This document shows positions 1 to 12,392 of a stretch of 64,000 bases of DNA, piece by piece. The stretch is from Elysia chlorotica (lineage: Eukaryota > Mollusca > Gastropoda > Plakobranchidae). The position numbers and the translations under genes were made by a program. The number at the start of each line of letters is the position of its first letter. Position 1 is the stretch's first letter. The notes under the pieces are model-generated. The model was not told the origin of the DNA. It worked only from the letters and a program-made list of their open reading frames with translations, and made no database searches. Where the stretch lies: NCBI GenBank assembly GCA_003991915.1, contig RQTK01000058.1, positions 864,397 through 928,396 of the forward strand, read 5' to 3'.

Positions 1-323
1 TATTATACTAAACCAACAGTCATGTCATTCCATTGTACTTACTTTGAAACATTTGCGTTGTTTGACTTTGCCTTTGCTAAACAGTTACGTCACTAATGTA
101 TTACAAGAACAATTAACAGAGAAATGCTCAGTGCAAATCATGGTTACCGCTTGTTTTCGATCAGGGCTGATGAATTGTTGTGCCTGTATTGTTTAGTCTG
201 CTCTCGGAGTTCTCTCTGATCCGTGTAAGTACTTTAAAATATTTACATTATAGTTCATTTATTATCTTTCGCTTTATCTCTTTGTTTTTGTATCAATGTC
301 TCTTTTTTATATATCTATCAATT

Positions 324-406
<83 letters not shown>
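324..406. repeat. (TCTA)n microsatellite
   Basis: About 20 uninterrupted TCTA units. The open frames across it are repeat artefacts. Confidence 0.97.
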
Positions 407-1834
407 CCATCTTACCATTTGTTTTGTCTCTCGTATTTGAAACCCAATGTTTTCTACACAGACTCTTTAAAAAAAGGAAAAAAAACAAAACTCGCTTTCC
501 GTACTTACTCGGTTATCGTGTCAAACTGTGTCCCAAACTGATTTGTAGAAACCTAATCTAAATCTAATTAACTTTTTCTTTAAGACAAGAAATATGTTTG
601 AGCAATGATAATTTAAATTAATAATTGTGTGGCAATCTCACGATTTCGCTTTGTATGCAAGGCTTAGAGTTGTGTGATATTTGAAATAGACGTAGGTTTT
701 TTACGAGAACATAAAATTTCTCGAAGAATCTTATATGGGGATATATAACGCACAGATAGAAATTATGTACATCGAAAAATATTATTATGTAAGACATTTT
801 GAAACGTTCCTGATCGTTAAATAGATATCACATCAAATTGTGAAATCTGATGTCACCAAGAATCAGTTAGAAGTCTTGAGTTCTACTTAGGGTTGAAGCA
901 AAGGCATTTTCATCAAACACCGTGGGTTTTCGTTAGCTTAACAAGCAACAAAGCGCATGCAACTCAGTGCACATTATAGAATTTAAAAGATAGCATTGAA
1001 GTTAAGACGTTTCTGCTTGCTGAACAAGACTGGTGTCTCCCAACAGAGCGAAATCATATATCCTCTAGAAATGTGTTTTATTAGTATTACATATTTTTGT
1101 TTTCTTTTTGTTAAGTCCAATTTTTTTTTTTTCTAAAAATACTGACATTTTTGTTGGAATAAGTAAGGACATTATTCACGAACCAACGTAATGTTTAGCC
1201 TTACTTTACCATATGCAACTCATATTACAGTATTTTTGTGAAGGTGAAGGGGGCGATGGGGGGAGGGGGGGCAGTGTTACTCATGCACAATCAATGTCTT
1301 TGAAATCCATCACATTACGGTTTAATAAACAATCGTGCTTAAATTTCTTGTAGAAAGAAGGAAAGCGTTACTCAAGTCGTGTGGGGTGGCACAAATATGG
1401 CAGATTATTCTATCGTGTGCTCGAAACATAAAATATAGAAAACAGATGGCAAAAAGCATAGATTTTTTCTCTCCATCCTTATTAACATGTTCATTTGTCT
1501 GGAGTTGGAATGTGCAATTTTGTATTTGACCAAAGGGAGGTAAGCTAACGAGATGGAATGTTGGAACGCAGACTGCCCTTAAAACCAGAAGAATGAAACA
1601 TGAGCATCAAGCGGACAAGTGGATGTCTCTGGGGAAAGATTCAAGGATAAAAAGCGCCACTCTTTTGATAAATGGTAGACTCCTGAGAATATGTAGTAGT
1701 GTACATCTAGATGTGAAGGTAATTTCCAGATAGTATTTTTAATTCGTGTACTATATTGTTTATGCTTTTCAATTTCTCTTTCTTTCGCCCTCTGCTTTTT
1801 ACAAAGTGTTTACTCAAAACAGAGATATGGGAAA

Positions 1835-2087
1835 AGAGAGACAGAGAGAGAGATATATATACAGAACGATAGACCAACAGACAGACAGGCAGACAGACAG
1901 ACAGACAGACATGCAGACAAACAGACAGAGAGATAGACAGACAGACAGACAGACAGACTGAGACAGAGAGAGACAGAGAAACAGAGAGACAGAGAGATAC
2001 CGGCAGACAGAGAGATAGATAGGCAGAGTGACAGACAGAAAGACAGATAGGCAGAGAGAAAACAGAGTAGGAGAGAGAGACAGAATA
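1835..2087. repeat. (CAGA)/(GA) compound microsatellite
   Basis: About 250 bp of imperfect CAGA and GA units with interspersed GATA and GGCA variants. Several long frames on both strands are translations of this purine-rich repeat, not genes. Confidence 0.9.
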
Positions 2088-3383
2088 AACAAAAAACAAG
2101 GCTGGCACAACCCCTAAATCGACAGACATAACTAAGAGAAAGCCAAGAAATTGTAATAGATTTCGTTAATAGACCAACCATAAGGAGCAATGAACCGGTT
2201 CCTGTTGATATATGCATAAACATTAACATGTCGTTTTTAATGGAATAATTATTTTGAAATTAAAAAGCTAGCGCGCATGCCTCGACCTAGCTCAACCATA
2301 TGGGTAATCTAATTTAATTAACATGTATGCGAGATTATCTGGTATCCTCGCGCGTATGAGATGTCAGGATGATTCGTTAACTAGCTTCATAATAATTATT
2401 TCCTAGAGCTCACCCTCTGCTCATCCTGCTAAACGACTAAACGAGCTGAACCTCACAACTACCTGCCCGTTTAGATTCGAGCGCAGTACGATCTAAAATA
2501 ATTCCACCGCACTCATCGCCTTAAAAAAAAAACAAAGAGCTTTACAGTTCTTGTTATTTTAATCAGTTCAAGAGTTAATTTCCCAGATATTGTACAACGC
2601 ATGTTTTATTTGTTTGGATTTAAATAAGGAGTATTTACGTTATTTGGTCTTATCTTTTTTCGTTTACTTTACACCGACATTAATATTAAAAAAGAGGCGA
2701 CAAAATTAACCAAAAAGTATTATAGCTCATATTTTCTAAACGGGACTGAACCAAGTTTTCCCCCAAAAATTATTCACTTGTAATGTGTGTCCTTCTATTA
2801 AAGACTCAGCGATCTAATTCATAATAAAAGTTTATCACAACAGCACATAAGGCTTTAGCTTTCTTCACTGCTCACGGTTATCCGATCGCAAGGGAAAAGA
2901 ATCGAATCATTTTGCCGAAGTTAATCCAACAAGTATTATTTCTTTTTTTCATCATTTATGCTTCCTCCGTGGTTTGCAATTCTTTTCACGAAGACGCCTA
3001 TGCCTCCATTGATAAGCAACTTAATTTTGGGAAAAAACAAATATATGGCCAGTATTTCTTCACGCGCCTTTCCAGCTATCTGATTGTCTGTCTGACAGCG
3101 CCCACTCTTTTGTTCACCCAAATACGTCTTTGCATCTTTCTCATAGTATTTTTTCTCCTTTATTGCTGCTCTTTACTTACTCATAATTTCCTATTTTCCG
3201 ATTACTTGTGATATCTACCTATCTATCCATTAAGCCATCATTCTCAGTCTTAAAGTACATCGACGTGACTTTCTTTTTATCCATCTTCTCTCTTCCTACT
3301 GAAATCTCTTTTAACAGTCTATATTGTCATCCTCTTCTCTCTCTTAATATATCCGTTACTGTGCTGGCGTGCCGTATAACAAA

Positions 3384-3384
<1 letters not shown>

Positions 3385-3440
<56 letters not shown>
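3385..3440. repeat. (TC)n microsatellite
   Basis: Pure dinucleotide run. Confidence 0.97.
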
Positions 3441-3443
<3 letters not shown>

Positions 3444-3770
3444 TCACTTTTCCTCAATTTTAATCCATAAATTTTCTCCTTATTTTTTGATTTGATTATT
3501 TTCCCTCAGTACTGTCTATGGTTGCAATTCTTTCTTTACCCTTAACTTATATTATCCTTTTCACTGTCTATACCTTTAAATTAAGTAGTTTATTTAACAT
3601 TGCTGCATTCTCTCAAAAATACTATATTTAATTAACTATCTTTTTGTATTCGGTCTATCTATGTTAAATAATTTATTAATTATTCCGACCCAACTTGTAC
3701 TAAAAACTCCTTTTTAAAGCTAATGTGCAAAACAGCATTGACGAATAATTACGGTTCCTCTTTCTCTTTT

Positions 3771-3810
3771 ATTATTGTTGTTGTTGTTGTTGTTGATGAT
3801 GTTGTTGTTA
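3771..3810. repeat. (GTT)n microsatellite
   Basis: TTG/GTT trinucleotide run interrupted by two GAT units. Confidence 0.9.
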
Positions 3811-3857
3811 TGTCTGATGCTTATAAGTAAACTTGATGTTTCCTTAGCCTTCGGTTT

Positions 3858-4124
3858 ATATATGAAATCCCGTTTCTAATTGATAGAAAACTAAACAGTA
3901 GCATTATCATGCCACTGGTATTATTTAAGACTAGGTTAGTTATTTGAAACATGTTGTACTAGAATTACGCGCTCATCCTTGATTCTTGAGATAAAACACA
4001 GACACTTTATTATGTATTCTATAATGATACTACGACGGTGCTAGATCGTTAAAAGTACAGCGAGAAAAAAGTGGGTCTACAGCCACTATCTTCATACGTC
4101 AATTAGAAACGGGATTTCATATAT
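3858..4124. repeat. 26-bp perfect inverted repeat enclosing 215 bp
   Basis: Positions 3858-3883 are the exact reverse complement of 4099-4124. The core reads GAAATCCCGTTTCTAATTGA on the left arm. Similarity continues weakly outward (GGTTT against GGTTTCC). The 215-bp interior encodes nothing recognisable. It may be a MITE or fold-back element; no target-site duplication is clear. Confidence 0.75.
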
Positions 4125-4678
4125 GGAAACCAATTGTATTGGACCGCTTAGAGAGGAGAAGTTGAGAAAACAAGAAGACGTGAGAGAACAGCTGCCTCCA
4201 TTATTACAGTGTCCAAGTGAAGTCGAAAAATAACAGTCAGTTGATGTAGCGCTGGTGATCCACCGGAAATATTTTCTTGGTGTTTTTTTATTATTTTTAT
4301 TTAATTTTCTTGTGTGATTGCTGTTGTTTTGTGTGTGTCTGTGTGTTTTGTTTTTTGTTTTCCGCTTTGCTGCCTTAATACCCAAAGTATCTTCATTTTA
4401 AGAATCAATGCTTTATGTTTGCGTAATAGTGCATTTCTTTCCTTTGGACGAAGCGGTAGCTAACAGCTAGTCTTTAGACCTCTTTATCGCATAGCTTAAG
4501 ATGATTTGTATAATACGGATCTTGCTAGGTATAATTATTACGTCAACCCTCATAAAAACGGATAAAATGGAAATTACAAAACAGTGAGTTATGTTTTTTT
4601 CCTTAGGTTTTAATGTATTATGTTTTTAAATAAAAGTGAAGTCTAAGTAATAAGAAGCAAGAAACGGGAGAGATAAAA

Positions 4679-4780
4679 AATAAAGCCGGAATGGTTGGTG
4701 TAAAAATAAAGCCAGAATGGTTGGTGTAAAAATAAAGCCGGAATGGTTGGTGTAAAAATAAAGCCAGAATGGTTGGTGTG
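4679..4780. repeat. 26-bp tandem repeat, four units
   Basis: Units are anchored by GCC at 4685, 4711, 4737 and 4763, so the period is exactly 26 bp. Units 1 and 3 carry GCCGG, and units 2 and 4 carry GCCAG. The array is therefore really two copies of a 52-bp dimer. Confidence 0.95.
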
Positions 4781-7257
4781 AATCATTGGTCTGCATCCAA
4801 TTCCACGATTCTACTGTAACTTAGTGTGCCCTTTTCTCATGGCCGTCCTTTTTATTTTAAACTGAGACTACTGCGGACCAACTTTCCTTTTTTTCTTTTA
4901 TACCAGTCTCCAGCTCTGGCTCGGATGGTGCAATACCATTTTGGACTCACTTTGTACCCTTGTAGGATGTCTTTGGAGCCGAGTCTCGTCGTGTGGCTGT
5001 AGTGTAATGTCGCTAATTTCTTTTCCAGCAGCAAAACTTTGGGTCTGCTCAGTATTTTTTTTTTCAATTCTCCCTTTCGTTGTTTCATGTGTAAAACACT
5101 ATAATATCTAACTGTTTGGACATGAGATGGACCATTTCACGACTGGGCTGACAATTAATGTTATCATTTCATTTGCTTGGAAATGAATTATAAACCAGGT
5201 AGCATTGTTTTTTTTTAAATTCCGATATGATGTTTGAGCCATAATAGATTTTTGCAGAAAGTTTTCGAAGCATCATCTCTCGTGGTGTTTGAAGATTCGT
5301 TGGTTTGTCCCTGCTCGTAACAATTTAATTGTGTCAGACAGAGAACGCACAGCACAGATATAAGATAAGGTATTAATTCTGGACATAATTGCCACATGTC
5401 TTCTTTTTTAAATAGATTCACTTATCCTTAGCTTTAAGAATGAATTAAAACCGTAACTCAAGGTAAATGTTGAATGTATAGCACTTCCAATAGGAACCTC
5501 GGTGGGTATCTGTTAATTTCAGTTCAAAGATGATTTTTAAATATAATGTCAGTACTTACTCTTATGAGTTCTTGGTAACTTAGTTCAAATGGGGATTTTC
5601 CATTATTCTTTCTCGTAATTAGCCAAAAAGAGTTTTCGTAGCAAGGGAATGTATTATGTTCCAGCAGTAAGAACTTGATATCTTATAGTTATGCTAATGA
5701 AATTGGCTGGAGTCTTGGCTTTAACTATCCCGCTTGCTCTGGTGCAAGAATCGAGTTTTTCTACAGCTATATGCATAGTTATGCAGTAATTTTGCATTTC
5801 ATACAATGTTGGCTAGTAAAAAGATTAAAATTGTACCAAAAAGGGGAGTTCCTGATATCTTAATTTTCCATCACAAAATAATTATTTTCACCTGAGAGAT
5901 TTTGTCTGAAATTATTTGAAAAATTGGAATGTATGTGATGGACTTTTTGAACAATCATAGAATATTCCATTTTACATATTAATTGGCTTTAGAATCGTAG
6001 GACGGAATGGTAAAATTGGTCTTATGGCCCCAACAGATGATCATTAGATACCGAAAATGTGTAATTTTTTTTCAAATAATTGTGTAGAATAGTTACTTTT
6101 GCAGTATATCTAAGGCGGTTCTCTCGCGTACATGTATGACACTAAATTACTAACTATGGAAATGGTAGAGACTAATCCTACGCTAAACTTATAAAATAAA
6201 AGACAGTATGTTCATATCTCCCAACGTTCTATGACCCTAACGTGTTTACGTGTTTAGCCTATACACCGCCACTTTACACTCCCAATCGCGTTCCCTAACC
6301 GCTGGTCTCAGTGGAGGTATGTTGTTATATAATTATATTTTCCTAGCCTTTACCTTTCATATTTTGTTTTTTTTTACTTGTAAAAGTCATCGTTGCCTGA
6401 TAGAAATTTCTAACCCACATTGATCCTTAAAGATTGTTAAAGTGGATGTATCTATTTTGATTTTTAAAATGGTTTTAAATCAAACAGCGATTTAGTTGAG
6501 CTGCGGCTACATGTCATTATTCACTCTGTTATTGACAAAGTTGAATAGAGCAGTGGTGTGAAAACGAAGAGTTTTAACCCGATATGATTTACAGGTAAAA
6601 AACAACATATGGATCTACGGTTTTGGGAACAGTTTAAATCTTACTTTTGATATTTAAAACCTGTTTTAACATTGCGAAATGTAATGCCAAACCTTCGACA
6701 AGGTGCATTCTAATCTCTAAAATAATGAATCGTGTGTCCGTGTTCGTTAAAATTGTGTTGAAAAATCCATATTACTTATAACATATGTTTGGTCAGAATA
6801 ATTGATAAAAATCATAAGCTTAGACAACGAGTAGCGACCAGGATAAAGTAAAACAAATTTCTACCTGGGCTCAAGCTGTTTTCACCCATAGAACTCGGCG
6901 TGACGGCGATAATGTGTTTCTGTACTTTTTTACTTTGACTCGAAATCTCCTAAGAACAGGAAAATGGCTTTCTAATTGGACTGAGGGTAATTCAGCTCCT
7001 TTGTAGACATCACATCAGAGATTTATAAGTGTTTCGCCCGAGGCAAGAAAAGGCATGTCCAACGTTAGACATAGCAAGCAGGATGAATTATCTATGAAGG
7101 TTCTAGTTGGGCAGGAAGAGGAGTTACCTTACGGATTATTCTATCGGTCAAAAGGTTACTCACTTATGCCTTGCTAAGTTCACAACGGATCTGACTTGGG
7201 TACAAAAAAGAGTGTTAAAAATGTAGTCCTTATTAACGTTCTATCTACTTGTTTATC

Positions 7258-7328
7258 TTCTTCTCCTTTTTTTCCTCCTTCTTCTTCGTCTTCTTCTTCT
7301 ATTGTTTATGTTGTTGTTGTTGTTGTTG
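7258..7328. repeat. (CTT)n and (GTT)n microsatellite
   Basis: A pyrimidine CTT run followed directly by a GTT run. Confidence 0.85.
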
Positions 7329-8634
7329 TACATTCATGCGGATGATGTAACAACTATTGTCAAAGTACAATTTACAGACACTTAAGTATAGCCATGGGTA
7401 AATTATGAAAGAAAACCATGCCTTGAGGGCAGTCTAAAAGTGTTTAAACAATATTATTGTCACTTGGTTATCATATTTTGAACACTAGGATTATTGTCCA
7501 CACACAAAAAAAAGTGTGGCGTTCATATAACGCTTTTTTAAATAATAAAAAATAATATTAAAACCATTATCAAGTACATCTCAGCATAAAATATAACATT
7601 TCGACAAATAACCCGAAATTACTTCGGCATGACACTTTATTTTATTATCCATTTTCAGAAAAAACGACCCGGTTTAGAGTTTTAGGCTAAAACTTCTAAT
7701 GTCCTTGTTGACCAAATGACTGCTGCTGCAGCTCCTCTTGTTGAAGGTATGAAAAATGATCATGTAGCTGTTGATAAGGATATGTTTTAGTACTCTCTAC
7801 TCTGCTTCTGGCGACAAAGCTGGAGTTCATTATGATGATAACGATAATGGCTTTAATGAAGAGGAGTAGAGGGGGAGTAGAAGCACTTAAAATAGCTATA
7901 AACAATCCTGACAACTTACAAAGAAGAGAGTAAGTTTAGAATTGTCAAGATGACAGAGGCGCCTGGGGTCGCGATCCCTTGAATAAAAAAAACTTTGTGT
8001 TCAGAAGGATGGAAAGATTCAAAAGATTAAAAATGGCTTAGGAAGGACAAAAATAACACAAAAAAACTCTCACATCTCTCAACACCTATCAAAAGAAATC
8101 CTGACATTCCATAGAAACACATGATGTACCAAACATACCAAAAGTGTGTATCTTGGCTGTTCAATGAGTTGATGTTCATGTTCATGCCTATAGTTACACC
8201 AGTGAGATTTCACGGGGACGAATCTTCAGCGAATGTGGAACGGGATAATTAAGACGAAAGCTCCCCTCTTTAAACCTAAGTGAAAACTCTGAAGATTGAT
8301 CAACCGCCTTAATTTCAATGAAGAAATAGAGTAAGCACGCGTCACGCTAGCCCCCTGTATCAATAGCACCTCGAAATGTCTTTTCGTAATCAATTGCCCC
8401 CCATGGTCAGACAAACACAGAAAGTTGTCAGTGGCTCGGACCAGTCTAAAGCAAGTTTGCAGTTCTTTTTGAATTGCAAACTAAAAATCCGAAAGGCAGC
8501 CAAAGTGCGCATCGATTGCGACTTAGAAGATCGGCCGCGAAACAAATACTAGGCGTGTGGTGCAAAAGGTAGACAAGAAAAAATCAAATAACACGGGTAC
8601 AATATCAATGAACTTCAGTTGAGGAAATGCAAAG

Positions 8635-8667
8635 TGTGTGTGTGTGTGTGTGAGTGTGTGTGTGTGT
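8635..8667. repeat. (GT)n microsatellite
   Basis: GT run with one GA interruption. Confidence 0.92.
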
Positions 8668-9274
8668 TCTTTCGTTCAGAAAACAATACGAACGTATTGA
8701 AAGACAGAGAGTATAATCCTATATTTAAAAAAAACACTGATTTTGGAAACGTTCGCTGTACATCATACACAGCACAAAGCATTGTTCTTTATGTCAATGA
8801 GACACTCAGTCTTGGTGATGTACACAATGGACATTCCTATTAATTTTTCATATTTGGCATCATGTAGTCACAAGTGAAGAGGAAAGGGCCCTCTAAAATA
8901 CAACCCGCGCGTCATTTCCTGATTGCTGAACACCCGCCATCTAAGAAAAAAATTCCAAGTAAATCTTTCAGACAAAGTAAGGAATTCCTATCAACCAAAC
9001 AAAAAAAAACACACACTGTCTGTTTGAAAAAAGGGCGCGATCGCAACAAATCCAAGTGAATTTGAAATAAATTTAAAGAGGTGTGCAAATAAATGCAAAC
9101 TTGAAGCTTGTTATAATAATTACAACTTTTTGTTGTTCAGAGTCAATTTCGAAAAGTACGTTCATAAGTAGGTATTGCTTTTTTTCATTTATGACTGCAT
9201 CCACAATCACCTACTGTCTGTTTTGCTTTTGTTCTTGGATTTGCTTTAAAGAAAAATGGTCTGCTTAAATATTG

Positions 9275-9445
9275 GCGGGGGGGAAGGTGGGAAGCTGTTG
9301 CAGGTTGTCGGACATTGGGTTCCCAGTTGGGAGGGGCCCAGTTCGATCCAACTATCGGCAAATCAACTTGTCGGACTTGGTCCACTACTGATGGGTTTTG
9401 TCCTGGTATTTCTGATCTGCACGCCGTCCGTAATACAGCTTAGCA
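9275..9445 (+). mobile_element. Possible tRNA-like SINE head
   Basis: A GC-richer island with a B-box-like AGTTCGATCC near 9332. The layout, GTTGCAGG then GTCG then the B box then ATCGG, resembles the copy near 21375-21450. No tail or target-site duplication is resolved. Without a library search this is a tentative call. Confidence 0.35.
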
Positions 9446-9770
9446 AATGACTCATGTTAAAATTGCTGTTACTTTTTAAGTTATTTCAATATTGATTCAG
9501 ATCAAGTTTGCTTTTACTTTACCTCTAACATTTCGGAAAAGTGATAAATAACTCAGGAATGCATTTAAATTATGTCGAAAACTGGCATTTCAATGTCTTC
9601 TTTTGTGGACATAGTGGTGCTGTACCTTTTTTTTTACCGATTAAATCTTTGAAAAAATTTTCTTGCATATTTAAATTAAGAAATCAGCATGCAAAGCGAT
9701 CAAACTAACAAATTATAGCGTATACGTAAAACCAAAATCCCGAGCAAGCGGTCTTGAGGTTTACGATTTA

Positions 9771-9933
9771 TGGTTTCATTGGGTTTCGTAAAATTTCGTC
9801 TATTTTCGACATATTTCGTCAGCTCTAGATGGGTTTCGGCGGATTTCAACGGGTTTCGACAAAAAGCAGTAAAGGGTTTCGGCAGGTTTTGATATGTTTC
9901 AATGGGTTTCAAAAGGTTTCGACCGCTTTCGAC
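9771..9933. repeat. Degenerate 10-bp minisatellite (GGGTTTCGAC-like)
   Basis: About 16 consecutive 10-bp units. The TTTC core recurs at exactly 10-bp spacing from 9774 to 9817, again at 9834, 9844 and 9854, then after a 3-nt phase shift from 9877 to 9930. Most units carry a CpG in TTTCG. Frames across it are repeat artefacts. Confidence 0.85.
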
Positions 9934-9944
9934 ATTAAGAAGTA

Positions 9945-11050
9945 TTCATAAATATCAAGAATCCGTTTTAATGCTCGGGTTTAACGGTGGGCAACCGCGC
10001 TTTACACAGGACAGGCATTTCTTTCGTCTTTTAGCTTTTATTTCGAATCATTTTTTATAAGTTCATATATGAGCAACATTCAAAAGTAAATTAAGGTAAA
10101 CATCAACAAACGGGCATAGTTTTGTTCAATAAGTCTTTAAATAAAAATAATATTGTCATTCAGTTATCAAAACATAATTTTTAAATTTACGTATTCGTAC
10201 TTATTGAGTATAGGTTGCCAAGAAAAAAAAGTATTAACCTTCATAACACTTATAAGCAAATAAAATTAAGTGCTATGCCTAAGTATTTGAGGGCTTTTTG
10301 TCGAAGAAAAGTCTTACAGAACATATTATAGATGATGAGATGTACTCAATAATGGTGTTAACAAATTCCCCAATGTTGGACCGAGATAGGAGCGAGATGT
10401 TCCAGAGTAGTACTGTCTGTGTAGCGTAATACACATGGGACTTGCATCTCTCGGTGCGAGTTGGCGAGGGTCCATTTCAACGATCAGGTTTAATGGTGGG
10501 CCATGGGCAGATACGCTTTACGGTGAACATTTCCTTCTCCCTTTGGTTTTTATTTTTAAATCATTCAATATAATTCTATATTCATATGAGCAGCCGGAAA
10601 GTGACGGAAACAGAAACAACCGAGCATAGTTTTGTTTAATAAATCTGTATAAAAAAGACGAAAATTGTCATTGTGTTATCAAAACATAATTCGACAATAG
10701 CGTCTTTGTAATTGAGAATTAGTTGCTTAGGAAAGTTTTTTCATCGTCCATTGCACTTTTTAGGACAAATAAAAGTCAAACTGTACAGCACAATACAAGT
10801 GGGACGGGCAACAAGACGGTGCGAGTTGGCGAGAATCCGTTTGAACTCTCCGGTTCAACAGTGGACAGCTGCGCTATAAAGAACAGACATGCCTTTCTGT
10901 CTTTAGTTTTTCTTTTTCTGCCTTTTATAATGAAATTTTAAGTTATTATTAAAATGATAATCTCTTTTTTTATATTTATATGGTCAGCATACATCAGTAA
11001 AGAGAAGAAAACAGCAACAAACGAGCATAAAAATGTTCATTTTAATTTCA
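9945..11050 (+). repeat. Three diverged direct copies of a 250-330 bp unit
   Basis: Copies lie at about 9945-10250, 10430-10760 and 10790-11050. Each begins with a GGTTTAA(Y)GGTGGG-like block, followed by CGCTTTA-like and CTTTCGTCTTT-like blocks. Each ends with an ACAAACGGGCATAG-like block; copies 1 and 2 then share TATCAAAACATAAT. Copies 2 and 3 also share GGTGCGAGTTGGCGAG. The copies are old, and no coding potential is shared. The 10250-10430 spacer holds nothing recognisable. Confidence 0.7.
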
Positions 11051-11912
11051 CTCCAGGAACAATCCATAGAATGAGTCTGCAATATTTTGCCAATCGCGTT
11101 TATTGCAGAGACGCCTCATTGTTTGTTGATTTTATACTTGGGCGTTCTCATTCAACCGTTTCTTTTAACCCATGTGATCAGCTAACAAAAGCTTAAAATT
11201 GAATGTCTTTTATTGAAACTCCAGTTCAAGGCCTTTGATCTTTTTCAATCAATCTTCATGCCGAGTCGAGTCTTTATTTTTATTAACTTTATTATGAAGA
11301 ATTTACGTTGGTTTTCTTTCTTTTATTTTTCAACCCTGAGCAGTCTTAGAGCAATAAGGAAAAGAACCTCTTTCAGGGTTCAATGGGAAGGGTCAGAAGT
11401 TGAGGATCAGATGGCCAGCCGCGGGATGCGCTCTGGTTGCGACCTGATCACGTGGCTTACAATTCTGACTGGGGAATCCCGTTCTGTCAGGCGGGCTTCT
11501 TCAGATGGAAATCGATTGGCCCGACCATTTGTTTGGCTTGGCCAAGACTCTTGCACGACGCACGCAGTTTTATTTCATTTTCCTTGGGTCCTTTTCATCT
11601 CGATGCCTCTATTTTCGCGTTTACGGCGTTTTCTCAAAATATCCTCGCAGAATTTTCAGCATCTTTTGTCCTTTTCTACTACTCGTCAATCTCGTTTTAC
11701 TCAATACGCAATTCTACACCTGTATTAATAACTTGTGTTATTTCTACTTCCATTCATTGGCTTAAATTTTTCTTAGCATAGTTGTTTGTTGTGTGTGTGT
11801 GTGTGTGTGTCGGGTTATCTGTCTGTCAGTCTCTCTTTCTCTCTCTATCTATCTATCTATCTACCTATCTATCTTTATCTCTTCTTCTACCTCTCTGTTT
11901 GTATCTCCTTTA

Positions 11913-11975
<63 letters not shown>

Positions 11976-12392
11976 CTCTAGCTCGCTAGCTCGCTGTGTG
12001 TGTGTGTGTGTGTGTGTGTGTATTTGTTTTCTGTTCCCTTTCAAAAGAGATTTCTGTTGTATTTTCTCTCGCAAAATAATATTTCCAGGAAATAGAAAAC
12101 CAAGAAATAGATGAATAGTCGTTTCTATACAGACGGAAATAGGATAGGGCACATGTTTCTTCTAGCCTTACTATTTAGTCTTCGCCTGCATTCGTGTAGG
12201 ATTACCCGAGGCAGTCTAAAAGAGATCAAAGCACGAACGACCTTAGCTCACTCCACTCAAAGCAGTTCTCGATTATTTTTGGTTCTTCACCCTCCCATCA
12301 CACTCATATTTGTTATTCTCTCTATTCCAGGGAAATCAGTATGGGCGTAGAAAACGCCCTGCCTTGACAAGCAGCTCAGATACCCTGTATCG
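11051..12392 (+). other. Upstream region of the receptor gene
   Basis: No conserved coding sequence. It contains a microsatellite cluster and, near the receptor start, a pyrimidine tract ending TTCCAG at 12330. That could be the 3' splice site of a 5' non-coding exon. If so, the mature leader holds a short upstream frame at 12341-12367 (ATG, eight codons, TGA). I see no convincing promoter element. Confidence 0.4.
11791..12022. repeat. Compound (GT)/(TC)/(TCTA)/(GT) microsatellite cluster
   Basis: GT run at 11791-11810, mixed TCTA and TC run at 11826-11972, and a second GT run at 11995-12021. It lies about 370 bp upstream of the receptor start codon. Confidence 0.92.

Larger units (their letters stand above)
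1..9770. other. Gene-free AT-rich region
   Basis: No open frame here looks like a conserved protein. The longer ones are short and low-complexity, or lie over microsatellites. The region holds the simple repeats, the 26-bp tandem repeat, the inverted-repeat pair and the SINE-like head listed separately. Otherwise I see only AT-rich single-copy-looking DNA. It could contain 5' non-coding exons or regulatory DNA of the downstream receptor gene, but nothing in the sequence shows that. Confidence 0.6.
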
